This document shows, piece after piece, positions 7,961-16,403 of a DNA stretch of 64,000 nt. A model generated the notes under the pieces. The model worked only from the letters and a program-made list of their open reading frames with translations. It had not been told where the DNA came from and ran no database searches. Location of the stretch: the NCBI RefSeq assembly GCF_013403955.1, contig NZ_JABFDG010000001.1, forward strand, positions 620,001 through 684,000, read 5' to 3'. The stretch is from Winogradskyella vidalii (GTDB lineage Bacteria > Bacteroidota > Bacteroidia > Flavobacteriales > Flavobacteriaceae). Positions within the stretch are counted from its first letter, which is position 1; each line of letters starts with the position of its first letter. Both the position numbers and the translations under genes were made by a program.

Positions 7961-9886
7961 TTATTTTTTTGTGAATTTGAGTGTGTTTCCATTATCAAAT
8001 TTTAAAAAGTAGATGCCATTGCTGTAATCTTCAATATTGATGCTTTGATTGTTCACTACCGTTCCTTGGCTAACTTTAGCACCTAAAACATTATAGATTG
8101 AGTAATTTTCAACAGTGGTTAACCCAGAAATCTGAATAAAATCTGAAGAAGGGTTAGGGTGTAATTTAATAGAATTTAATCGAGCAACATCATCAACAGA
8201 AAGTGTAGAATTCATACTAATATTGTCAATAAACATATTATTACCGTATGCAGAAGTTGCTTTGAAACGTATCAGAACATCATCCATATTGTTATAGGCA
8301 GATAAATCAATAGAATTATTTAACCAACCATTTACTCCAGAAGGAAGGTATTGCGAGGTTAAAGGTGTTAATGTGGCTAATTCAGAACCAGCTTTATTAA
8401 ATACATTTGTCCAAGTAGATCCACAATCTGTAGAAACTAAGATTTCTAAGCGGTCGTTTTCATTTATATATTGACGATAAGTATGGTCAAAGGTAAGGGT
8501 GGAGTTAGATCCTAATTCTACTTTTTGAAAGATAAGGTTCATTTCGCCACTAGGAATAGCATAAAACTGGAAAACAACACTACGGTTAGAGTTTCCAAAT
8601 CCTCCAATTGCACCTAAGCCAATAATTGGTCCATCAAGTATTGTAAACTGACTTTCAGAAATTGAAGCGTCTGCATCAAATATCGCAGTTTCTAAATCAC
8701 GAGAGTAGCCTACATTTGATGCTATCACACCATCTTCAAAACCTTCTAAGATAGGCGCAGGTATGCTCTCAGAATTAAGCCTTCTATAGGTGTCATTTGG
8801 TATGCTTACAGAAGCAGTACTAGCCCAATATTGATTTCCATTAACAGATATAATTTCACTGTAGAGAATATTTGTGCCAGCACTTAGTGTTGATTCTGGA
8901 AATGTAATTGTTGTAGATTGGCCATTGGTTAAACTTCCAGTAAATGTTTGTTGTTCTGTTGTGCCGTCGTTAATAGTGTATTCGGCAACAACTTCAGTGA
9001 CAGTTGTATTAGGGTCATTATTAGTAAACTCTATACCAGGTGTGATTGCATAATCACAGTAACCGCTACCAGCAGTAGTGGCAGAAGCTGCACTTACAAA
9101 AATTATCTCAGGAATATCTTCAGTAGGATAAGTTTTCTCTGCTTGAAGGATTTCTTTTGTTGCGTTATTTTGAATATAAATAGCGAAACTCACTTGTGTT
9201 TTATCTCTCAAATAAGAAGGTAAATCTGTTATTGTAAAGTTGAAATTTGTAGAAGACATAGCGTCAATAGTTCCTAATACAGCACCTGTAGTAGCACTTG
9301 GTTCACCTGTAGAGGCATTGTACATTTGTCGCATTACATACTCAAATGAAGTTTCACCGTTGGCTCCAGGAGCACTTGGATATACGACTTCATCTTCAAC
9401 CATGGTTACATATATTCTATCAGCACTTGAGATTGCAGTTCCTGTAACGTTTTCAACATCTATATTTACGGTTAGTTCATTAGGGTTTGCCCAAGTTTGT
9501 GTTGCAGTTATACTATACGGTGTCATAACAGTTGCTGCAGAGGCTAGTGAAGAACTTGTTACAATACTGTTAGGAAATCCTGTAGTACCTCCATTTAAAC
9601 TAGTGTCAGGTACACCTTCAACACCGTAATAAATTACACGATCTAGAGGCCCTTCAGGGAATGCAGCATTCATTGGGTCAGAACCTGGCCAAGAAGTTTG
9701 ATGAGAAATACGCACATAATTAGTTTCTCCATAAGCATCAAGAGTTGTTTTTAACATTGGGTTTTGTGTGGCACACGGTACACATGAAGCTTGCGTAAAA
9801 TGCTCAATTAATGGTTTTTTTTGAACTTGAGCTTGCAATGCAATAAAGCCAGCTAAAGTAAAAATTGAGAGTAGAATGTTTTTCAT
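7961..9886 (-). CDS. Omp28-like secreted protein with N-terminal CxxC thioredoxin-type segment and T9SS type A sorting domain
   Basis: The 641-residue precursor has a signal peptide (residues 1-20). An Omp28/thioredoxin-like start follows, in which C35 and C38 form CVPC within EHFTQASCVPCATQNP. The centre has Ig-like beta-rich segments and a jelly-roll-like region with EGFEDGV and FDHTYRQY. The last 80 residues are a T9SS type A sorting domain (LHPNPSSDFIQISG to NTLKFTKK). It should be exported by Sec, carried across the outer membrane by T9SS and fixed at the cell surface. It is the last gene of a minus-strand run with another T9SS protein, a DUF6029-like barrel and a TlpA thioredoxin, suggesting a thiol or surface-assembly theme. 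The exact role is unknown. Confidence 0.8.
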   Translation of the reverse strand: MKNILLSIFTLAGFIALQAQVQKKPLIEHFTQASCVPCATQNPMLKTTLDAYGETNYVRISHQTSWPGSDPMNAAFPEGPLDRVIYYGVEGVPDTSLNGGTTGFPNSIVTSSSLASAATVMTPYSITATQTWANPNELTVNIDVENVTGTAISSADRIYVTMVEDEVVYPSAPGANGETSFEYVMRQMYNASTGEPSATTGAVLGTIDAMSSTNFNFTITDLPSYLRDKTQVSFAIYIQNNATKEILQAEKTYPTEDIPEIIFVSAASATTAGSGYCDYAITPGIEFTNNDPNTTVTEVVAEYTINDGTTEQQTFTGSLTNGQSTTITFPESTLSAGTNILYSEIISVNGNQYWASTASVSIPNDTYRRLNSESIPAPILEGFEDGVIASNVGYSRDLETAIFDADASISESQFTILDGPIIGLGAIGGFGNSNRSVVFQFYAIPSGEMNLIFQKVELGSNSTLTFDHTYRQYINENDRLEILVSTDCGSTWTNVFNKAGSELATLTPLTSQYLPSGVNGWLNNSIDLSAYNNMDDVLIRFKATSAYGNNMFIDNISMNSTLSVDDVARLNSIKLHPNPSSDFIQISGLTTVENYSIYNVLGAKVSQGTVVNNQSINIEDYSNGIYFLKFDNGNTLKFTKK

Positions 9887-9988
9887 AAAAAAGGATTTTT
9901 AGACAAAGAATTTTTCTTTGGAGGGTTAATATTACTAGATTAATAACGGAAAATGATAAACTAATTTTATTTAGAAATTTTGATATCG

Positions 9989-10034
9989 CTATCCAAGATA
10001 TCGTTTCTCTAAAGAAATCAATATCTTGGTATAG
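9989..10034 (-). terminator. Imperfect long hairpin between two T9SS-cargo genes
   Basis: Arms CTATCCAAGATAT and ATATCTTGGTATAG flank an inner TTTCT/AAGAAA pairing, so the whole 46 bases can fold into one extended hairpin. It lies downstream of the 243-residue T9SS protein and may end or attenuate its transcript before the Omp28-like gene. Confidence 0.4.
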
Positions 10035-10094
10035 AAATTATATAAAGCGGTATTTTGTGGTTCTATTTTATTGATTAGTACAATCGTCAATGTT

Positions 10095-10826
10095 TTACTT
10101 TTTTGCTATTTTAACAACTGTTTTTAGGCCAGCCTCATTTTTAAAATGAACAAAATAAATCTGTGAAGATAAATCTGAAGTCATGATTTTTTGATTGCCA
10201 GATAAAACTTGTACTTCCTTAACTTTTTTACCTGTTATATCATAAAATACGGCAGATATATTTTCATCAACAGAAACGTTAAGTTCGTCTTTTACTTCAG
10301 TAGGAAATACTTTTAAATTTGAAATTTCAGAGTCTTCTATACTAAGTGTAGGTTGATAATTATAAGTGACGCTTATTGGGGTTCCAATTTCATTGTCAGC
10401 TGCATCATAAGCTTGAAATCTTAGCGTCCAACTCATATTGGTTGTAGTATCAGGATCATTTAAATTCCAAAGACTATTGCCTTGGTCATTAGTAGCTCCA
10501 GGAGTAATTAAAGCCGCTGTACTAGGATAAGCACTACCAAGACTGATGTTATAAAGGCAAACGCTAGCAAAGCAAACTTGAAAATTTGAACCGTCATTGT
10601 TAACGAGTTCATCTACAATTACTTTCATGTAAATGTCTTCAGTTGAGGTGTTCGTCACTTTAAATGTCCAATTACATGGGTCAGTGTATTCGCATTGTGC
10701 ATCCGTAAATGTGTAAGTCTGCCCATCTGTAACTATAGAATTGTTTCTTTTGTAGATCACATCAAATTGCGCTTGGCAGATAAAAGAAGTTAATATTAAA
10801 CTTAAGCAAAGTAGTTTTTTTGTCAT
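10095..10826 (-). CDS. Small T9SS type A-sorted secreted protein
   Basis: This 243-residue precursor begins with a signal peptide (residues 1-19, ending CQA). It continues with a beta-sandwich-like middle part with four cysteines (CEYTDPC and CFASVC) that could form two disulfides. It ends with a T9SS type A sorting domain (LKVFPTEVKDELNVS to LKTVVKIAKK). The middle part resembles no enzyme I know. It lies 48 bases downstream of the DUF6029-like gene on the same strand and is probably in the same transcript, which begins with a TlpA thioredoxin able to act on such disulfides in the periplasm. Confidence 0.75.
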   Translation of the reverse strand: MTKKLLCLSLILTSFICQAQFDVIYKRNNSIVTDGQTYTFTDAQCEYTDPCNWTFKVTNTSTEDIYMKVIVDELVNNDGSNFQVCFASVCLYNISLGSAYPSTAALITPGATNDQGNSLWNLNDPDTTTNMSWTLRFQAYDAADNEIGTPISVTYNYQPTLSIEDSEISNLKVFPTEVKDELNVSVDENISAVFYDITGKKVKEVQVLSGNQKIMTSDLSSQIYFVHFKNEAGLKTVVKIAKK

Positions 10827-10874
10827 GGTGAATTGATTTTGAGATTAATAGATAAAATTACGTTTTTTTATTAT

Positions 10875-12524
10875 TTAGAATGCGACCGTTAAATTAGCGC
10901 TTAGGCCTGTGTTTTCTGGAACAAATCTACAAACACCTCCAATACAGATTAGACCGCCTCGTTGTCTTCCGTAGTTTAGCCCTAATCTTGTGTTGCCTTT
11001 ACTGTAACTTCCACCAACACTGTAGTAGTGCGTATTATTAGGACCTCCATAATTCCAGTTATCAGCAGCATAAATTGCTAATCTGGTAGAAAAATTATAT
11101 TCAATAACTCCAGCTGCCCAATTTTTGCGATCATCTTCACTCCATAAATGTTGGGCTACAAAACGTGCTGCTTTTCCGTCCTCAAATCGTCTTGTGGCTT
11201 CAATGACACCGATGTTGGCAAGAATAGACTTGTCTCCTAATGGGCCACCTTCAACAACACCTTTGTCTACAATTACATTTTGATAAGTTACCACTGAACT
11301 CCATTTTTTAGACCATTTCTTTTTAATTTCAAGATTAATATCTCTAAAAAGTTGATGACCTTTACCAATAAATTTGGCTTCGTACCATTTGTTTTCAATG
11401 TTATATTCTGCATCTAATCCACCCCAATATGAGAAATTCATAGCCAGTTTAGTACCATATTTTCCACCCAAGCTAGTTCCTTTTTTAAAGGAGTAGAACA
11501 AATCAAATTGTGTTCCCACTTCTCCAGCTCTTTGGTCAAATGATTCAATAATTAATCGTGGTTGTGGATTGTAAACGTAAATGTTTGTCAGTAAATAATC
11601 TTGTTGCTTGGTAAGACCTGGCACATAATTTATAACTTGTTGGTTAAAGATATTTCCTTCTGCTAAACGATCGGAATAAAAGCTAAAATTTTCTAAACGT
11701 CTAAATGTTGCATTTATACCTAATCCTTTTTGGGCATAACCAGCGTTTACTTGTAAGGCTGTACCGTCATATAATTTATTTGAAGAAATCTGTCCTTCAT
11801 TTGCAATAACATCAGGGTCTTTCACAATAGCTTCAACACCAGCGTAAAAGTTGTCAATTATAAAATCTAATCGACCTCCATAAGCGCCAACGGTAGTTGG
11901 TAAAGCTTCAACACCATTAGTGTCTTGGTTTCTACCTACGTAACTCGCTCCCATTTGTATGTCTACAGCTTCAATATTTAAAGCACCACTTAAACTCAAA
12001 TCAGCATCTATACCTTGAATGGTTCCGTCAGATTCTTCAAAACCTACACGTTGTTTTCCAAAAACAGCTTTAAGTCTTAAATCTTTAGTGACATCAAATT
12101 TTACATTCAGTCCTTTTAACGCATTGTTGAGTCCAAGTTGTCGATCTTCCCATGAGCGCAGTATTAAACCACTTCCAAATTGCTCATAGAAATAGCCACC
12201 TGTAATATCTAACGTTTCGTCTTTATAATTAAAATAGTAAGTTGCTACATCATTTTGGTTGTCATAAACAGAGTCATAGCCTAATAAAGCAGACGGCAGG
12301 TAGGATTCGTATTGAACACCAGCGGTAAATTTTCCAAGGTTATAATTCAGTAGGATATAATTATTAGCTCTAAATTGATCTTCTGGAGCTAAGAAATTTA
12401 TGCCTTCATCGGTTTGAAGCCATTGGGAATTAGACTCTAAACCGCCGTAAAAATAGCCAGTCTCTTGAGCGTTTATAATGTATAGGTTTGAAAATAGCGT
12501 AATTAGAATGACTAATTTTTTCAT
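10875..12524 (-). CDS. DUF6029-like outer-membrane beta-barrel protein
   Basis: A 549-residue protein with a signal peptide (residues 1-19) and alternating amphipathic strands throughout, ending in an aromatic-rich strand with terminal Phe (SANLTVAF), the usual mark of BamA-inserted barrels. I associate the sequence with the Bacteroidota-specific DUF6029 family; that family name is from memory and not checked. It is found between tlpA and T9SS-cargo genes, with 44 bases after the former and 48 before the latter. The barrel may be the outer-membrane element of a small thiol-related export or assembly unit; that is inference. Confidence 0.6.
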   Translation of the reverse strand: MKKLVILITLFSNLYIINAQETGYFYGGLESNSQWLQTDEGINFLAPEDQFRANNYILLNYNLGKFTAGVQYESYLPSALLGYDSVYDNQNDVATYYFNYKDETLDITGGYFYEQFGSGLILRSWEDRQLGLNNALKGLNVKFDVTKDLRLKAVFGKQRVGFEESDGTIQGIDADLSLSGALNIEAVDIQMGASYVGRNQDTNGVEALPTTVGAYGGRLDFIIDNFYAGVEAIVKDPDVIANEGQISSNKLYDGTALQVNAGYAQKGLGINATFRRLENFSFYSDRLAEGNIFNQQVINYVPGLTKQQDYLLTNIYVYNPQPRLIIESFDQRAGEVGTQFDLFYSFKKGTSLGGKYGTKLAMNFSYWGGLDAEYNIENKWYEAKFIGKGHQLFRDINLEIKKKWSKKWSSVVTYQNVIVDKGVVEGGPLGDKSILANIGVIEATRRFEDGKAARFVAQHLWSEDDRKNWAAGVIEYNFSTRLAIYAADNWNYGGPNNTHYYSVGGSYSKGNTRLGLNYGRQRGGLICIGGVCRFVPENTGLSANLTVAF

Positions 12525-12568
12525 TATGAGGGAAGTTGTTAGCGGTAAGCTATTAAGTGTTAGTAATG

Positions 12569-13054
12569 TTATTTAGAGAATTCTTTAATTTTTTCGTACA
12601 ATTCTAATTCTGCACCAGGACTGTAACCCGAATGTTCATACACAATTTTATTGTCTTTTACTAAAATTGTAAGTGGAATACTAGAGGCGTTTAGTGCGCG
12701 TTTTAAATCATTATTAGTGTCTAATAAAACGGTGTATTCCCAGCCTTTACCATTGACCATAGATTTTACACGTTTTACAGTTCTACTATCATCTACTGAT
12801 ATTGCTAAAAGTTCTACGTTGGTTTCTTCTTGCCATTCATCATAAATATCATTAATAGCATCTAGCTCTTTTAAGCAAGGGACACACCAAGTCGCCCAAA
12901 GCGAAACAATGGTAATACCATCTTTATTGGTTGCCTCTTTTATTGCTACAGTTTTTCCATCTATAGTTGTCACATCTAGATTAGGAAGGTCATTTTGAGC
13001 TATAGAAGTTAGACTAAATAGACCTAGGCAAAAAATAAAAATTAGTTTTTTCAT
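12569..13054 (-). CDS. TlpA/ResA-type periplasmic thioredoxin
   Basis: The 161-residue protein has a signal peptide (residues 1-19, ending SIAQ) and a redoxin fold with the active site WCVPC (C57 and C60) in SLWATWCVPCLKEL. The cis-Pro motif SSIPLTILV appears near residue 130. TlpA proteins reduce or shuffle disulfides in the periplasm. It is the first gene of the minus-strand run that includes the DUF6029-like barrel and two T9SS cargo proteins with cysteine pairs, so these are plausible clients. It is divergent from an Omp28-like lipoprotein that also carries a WCGFC motif. Confidence 0.88.
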   Translation of the reverse strand: MKKLIFIFCLGLFSLTSIAQNDLPNLDVTTIDGKTVAIKEATNKDGITIVSLWATWCVPCLKELDAINDIYDEWQEETNVELLAISVDDSRTVKRVKSMVNGKGWEYTVLLDTNNDLKRALNASSIPLTILVKDNKIVYEHSGYSPGAELELYEKIKEFSK

Positions 13055-13263
13055 GTGTTTGTGTTAGTTGATTTTTATTCCAATAGCAATCAGAGCTGCA
13101 TGTTAAATTATATAAATCATTATTTTAGATGATTATAACCTTTAGCGTACATGTTGTGTAATGAAATTTTTAATGTTTTGATTCACAATATTAGTTAAAT
13201 TTTTTTCAATTGTAGTGATGTATTAAAAATTAATTATTTTAGCAAAAAAACTATAGAATTGAT

Positions 13264-14319
13264 ATGAATTCAAGAAAAAGATCCAAGTTATATTTATTAT
13301 TTATTGTTTTAATAAGTGTAGCTTGTAGTAAAGTAGAAGATAATGAACCACTGGTGAGTTCGGTTACAGTGTTAAATGAGAATAAATTTGTTAGAAAAGC
13401 TTCGTTGATTAATCAAGACATACCTTTTAGAGTTGTAACCGAAGACGGCGAAGATGTTACAAGCATTACTACATTTTATGTTAACGGTGAGCCTATATTT
13501 GGGTCTACTTTTTCATCTGATACTACAGGTGATTTTGAGGTCTATGGTGTTTATATTCAAAATGGATTTGAAGTCACTACAGAAACAGAATCTTTTAGTG
13601 TAATAATACCTAAGCGAAAAATTGTGATTGAAGATTATACAGGGACATGGTGTGGTTTTTGCCCTAGAGTTGCTGGCGCAATACATTCTTTAAGTGAAGC
13701 AACAGATTTTATAACCGTTGTGGCTATTCATGAAACAAATAATAATTATCCTGAACCTATGCATTTTGATCAAGTGCAATTATTAAAAGACGCCTTTGGT
13801 ATTGAAGGGTTTCCTGCAGCTAAAATTAATAGGTCTGAAAATTGGGACATGCCGCATGCTAATAGCGATGTAACGAGTATTGCTGGTTTAGATACAAATT
13901 TAGCATTGGCTATTGATTCTGAATTGATCGGAGATGCGTTAACAGTTCAAGTAAATGTGGTTTATGAAGAAGGTTCTATGGAAGGTGATAAGTTAGTGGT
14001 TTATTTATTGGAAGATGGCATAGTTAGTGATCAAGTTAATTATTACAATGGAGACAGTACGAGTTCTTATTATAACGCTGGAAATCCGATTGAAGATTTT
14101 GTACATAACGAAACATTAAGAAATTCGATGTCTAGTGTTTTAGGAGATGCTATTCCTGCTACTGCTGCACTGACTGAATATACAGCCTCTTTTACACTTA
14201 CCGTACCTTCTAATTATGTAACTGAAAATTTAAGTATTGCAGCTATGGTAGTTGATTCTAATAATACCGCTAAAAATTCTCAGCATGCCCATATTAATGA
14301 AGATAAGCCTTACGAATAG
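13264..14319 (+). CDS. Omp28-like lipoprotein with WCGFC motif
   Basis: The 351-residue product has a lipoprotein signal with lipid-attachment C21 (ISVACSK). An N-terminal Ig-like domain (residues 30-115) is followed by an Omp28/thioredoxin-like domain starting at 118 with TGTWCGFCPRV (C130 and C133). The FEDFVHNETLR-type stretch typical of Omp28 proteins appears as EDFVHNETLRNSM. It should be periplasm-facing or surface lipoprotein. It is divergent from tlpA across a 209-bp gap, so the two may be co-regulated. A redox function is inferred from CxxC; the family has no proven activity that I know of. Confidence 0.78.
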   Translation: MNSRKRSKLYLLFIVLISVACSKVEDNEPLVSSVTVLNENKFVRKASLINQDIPFRVVTEDGEDVTSITTFYVNGEPIFGSTFSSDTTGDFEVYGVYIQNGFEVTTETESFSVIIPKRKIVIEDYTGTWCGFCPRVAGAIHSLSEATDFITVVAIHETNNNYPEPMHFDQVQLLKDAFGIEGFPAAKINRSENWDMPHANSDVTSIAGLDTNLALAIDSELIGDALTVQVNVVYEEGSMEGDKLVVYLLEDGIVSDQVNYYNGDSTSSYYNAGNPIEDFVHNETLRNSMSSVLGDAIPATAALTEYTASFTLTVPSNYVTENLSIAAMVVDSNNTAKNSQHAHINEDKPYE

Positions 14320-14380
14320 GGTATTTTTATCCCTCTTTTTTAAATTGAGCTTGCCTAAAAAGTATTTTATAATGTCTTTT

Positions 14381-14436
14381 TGAGCGCAGTAGAAAAGTCT
14401 ACTGTTTTAAATTTAAAGATATTTCGACTATGCTCA
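14381..14436. repeat. REP-like inverted repeat (GAGCGCAGT / GACTATGCTCA type)
   Basis: The arms TGAGCGCAGTAGAAA and TTTCGACTATGCTCA are reverse complements at 13 of 15 positions, separated by 26 bases. The core resembles intergenic palindromes I know from many flavobacterial genomes; two related remnants lie at 53818 and 55435. It occupies the gap between convergent genes. Confidence 0.6.
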
Positions 14437-14494
14437 GTGTAACAAAACGTATTTTTTTAAACCTTTTAGGAACCTCGTTTTTTAATTAATATAC

Positions 14495-16195
14495 TTATTT
14501 ATTCACGATAAATTTTGTTGTAAAACTGGTGTTATTTTCTGCTGAAATATTCAGAATATAAAAACCTGAAATTAAATTTATAGGAATAATTTGTCTAGAA
14601 CTTAAATCGGTTTGTTGTTTTAAGACTGTTTTTCCTGAGACATCAGTAATACTAATATTGGCTTTAGTATTACGATTAGAGTTTAATATCAATTCATTTT
14701 TAACTGGGTTTTTTTCCAATTGAAATGTCAATAACTCCGGATTTGAAATATGTAATGGTGGATTTAGTATTTCATTTAAAGCAAATGCAACATTCGCCTG
14801 GGTAAGTTGTAGATGTGGTTGGTTGTCGTCTGGCATAAATATGTTGACAAACGGTGTGCTATCGTCCGGTAAATTAATACTGTGATGCCAATTTATTTCA
14901 TTGTCAGTAGCGTCTTCGGTAATATCAAGAGCTAATGCGCTTACTGAAGGTATAAAGCTAAACTTGTCAATCTGTAATGCCGTAAAGAAATCGGTAGTGA
15001 GGTCTTCTTCTCCAGAAGCATCTCCAACTAAAGCTGAAACTTCAAATAACCCACCTGGCGCAGCATCTACACCGTCAAAATTTGTAGTGCCAGAATTTGC
15101 AATAGCTTCTATATCTGGTACAATTGGAATAGGTGCATAGAAGCGACTCACTTGCTGTGGTGTTCCTGCTTCAGGTGTCATGTTTACATCAATTTCAACA
15201 TCAATAGAAATATCGCCAAACGGACTAGGTACAGTTACAGGAAGTGTCGTGCTTAACATAGAAAAACCATTAGTTACAGTTGGGCCACTGTCTCCGATAG
15301 CAAAATAAGGGCTCCCAATTCCACTTCCATTTATGATGGCAACATTTCTTGTGTTTTGTGGAAAACCTCCTGCTATTAATCCGTTAATATTACTTTCAAA
15401 TTGTTGTCTAAAGGGATGCGATTCTGGTTGTGTTTGTGTGTCGTCAAAATCCACGAGGCTACCACTTTCTAAATGCGCTTCAAAATGGTCTATAAGTAAT
15501 TGTCTTGATGCTGTAGAATTTAAAAAGTTTGTTATCAATGGCTGTAATGCTTCTAAAGGGTATAAGTCATTATAAGCTAAATAATTAAGCTGGTGTTGTA
15601 AGCCAATCGGGATATTGGCGCCATGGTGAGGTGCATCAAATGAAATATAAAGTCTGGTGTCAGCTTCTAAGCTATTTGCCTCCATGTAATTTAATGCGTA
15701 ACGCGCTATTAATCCACCCATGCTAGGACCTATAATAACATTTTGGTCAGGACTGTTTGTAGCTTTTTCAGCATTAATTATATCAAGTAATTCTACTAAT
15801 ATCATAGCATTACGTTCTATAAAATCCGAGCCGCCATCTATGGTGACATTATCAGTGGTTCTCGTGTATGTCGGAAAGTTTAATATCACAATATCAAAAC
15901 CTTCATCACGTAGTTGGTCAGCTAAATTCTCTGATCCAGAAGCACTAGCGAAATCTAAGAGGCTATAAATACCATCAATATTTCTAACGTCGCCAATATC
16001 TAAACCGTCAACAACAATGATGGGTTTGTCTAGAATGTTATCTGGACTTAAAAAGGTTTGATATTCGCCCTCTCCTGGGTGATTAGTTGTTTCACCATAA
16101 GCTGATAAGTCTGGTGTAATATTAGAGGTGAAGGTGGTTTGGCCTGTCAATAAAAAAGGCAAACAAAATAAGGCTATTAAGTACTGTTTTTTCAT
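14495..16195 (-). CDS. Secreted alpha/beta hydrolase (esterase/lipase-like) with T9SS type A sorting domain
   Basis: The 566-residue precursor has a signal peptide (residues 1-18). An alpha/beta hydrolase core follows with VVDGLDIGD (oxyanion strand), DIVILNFPTY, and the nucleophile elbow GPSMGG with S158 as catalytic serine; SFDAPHHGANIP follows as in lipases. A likely catalytic His is in the WHHSINLPDDS region near residue 440. The C-terminal 75 residues are a T9SS type A sorting domain (LEKNPVKNELILNS to TTKFIVNK). The enzyme would therefore act at the cell surface or outside, on esters or lipids of unknown identity. It is monocistronic and convergent with the Omp28-like lipoprotein gene. 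Confidence 0.8.
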   Translation of the reverse strand: MKKQYLIALFCLPFLLTGQTTFTSNITPDLSAYGETTNHPGEGEYQTFLSPDNILDKPIIVVDGLDIGDVRNIDGIYSLLDFASASGSENLADQLRDEGFDIVILNFPTYTRTTDNVTIDGGSDFIERNAMILVELLDIINAEKATNSPDQNVIIGPSMGGLIARYALNYMEANSLEADTRLYISFDAPHHGANIPIGLQHQLNYLAYNDLYPLEALQPLITNFLNSTASRQLLIDHFEAHLESGSLVDFDDTQTQPESHPFRQQFESNINGLIAGGFPQNTRNVAIINGSGIGSPYFAIGDSGPTVTNGFSMLSTTLPVTVPSPFGDISIDVEIDVNMTPEAGTPQQVSRFYAPIPIVPDIEAIANSGTTNFDGVDAAPGGLFEVSALVGDASGEEDLTTDFFTALQIDKFSFIPSVSALALDITEDATDNEINWHHSINLPDDSTPFVNIFMPDDNQPHLQLTQANVAFALNEILNPPLHISNPELLTFQLEKNPVKNELILNSNRNTKANISITDVSGKTVLKQQTDLSSRQIIPINLISGFYILNISAENNTSFTTKFIVNK

Positions 16196-16277
16196 AGTGT
16201 TATTGTTTGTTATTCAGCAAGGTACAACGTTTATAAAAGCTTTCGGTAAATTTTAAGAATATTTATATTAAACGCAA

Positions 16278-16322
16278 AAATAAAATCCTTAAATACAAAA
16301 AATGCATCTAAGGATTTTATTT
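16278..16322 (-). terminator. Intrinsic terminator of pruA
   Basis: A perfect 14-bp stem with arms AAATAAAATCCTTA and TAAGGATTTTATTT and a 17-base loop. It is about 80 bases downstream of the pruA stop on the minus strand and ends in a T-run on that strand. Confidence 0.7.
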
Positions 16323-16403
16323 CATGTTGTTAGTTGTCCTAAGCTTTGATTAGATAACCTAGGTTGAACTAAAAGTTAAATCAACTAATACTGTAGTTTA
16401 TTT

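Noticed and set aside
9240..9629. A 129-codon plus-strand frame opposite the Omp28-like gene
   Set aside because: It is antisense to a well-supported secreted protein and its low-complexity Ser/Val composition is explained by the reverse reading of that gene.
14320..14345. Terminator-like AGGG/CCCT hairpin after the Omp28-like lipoprotein gene
   Set aside because: The stem is only 4 bp, so a functional terminator cannot be supported.
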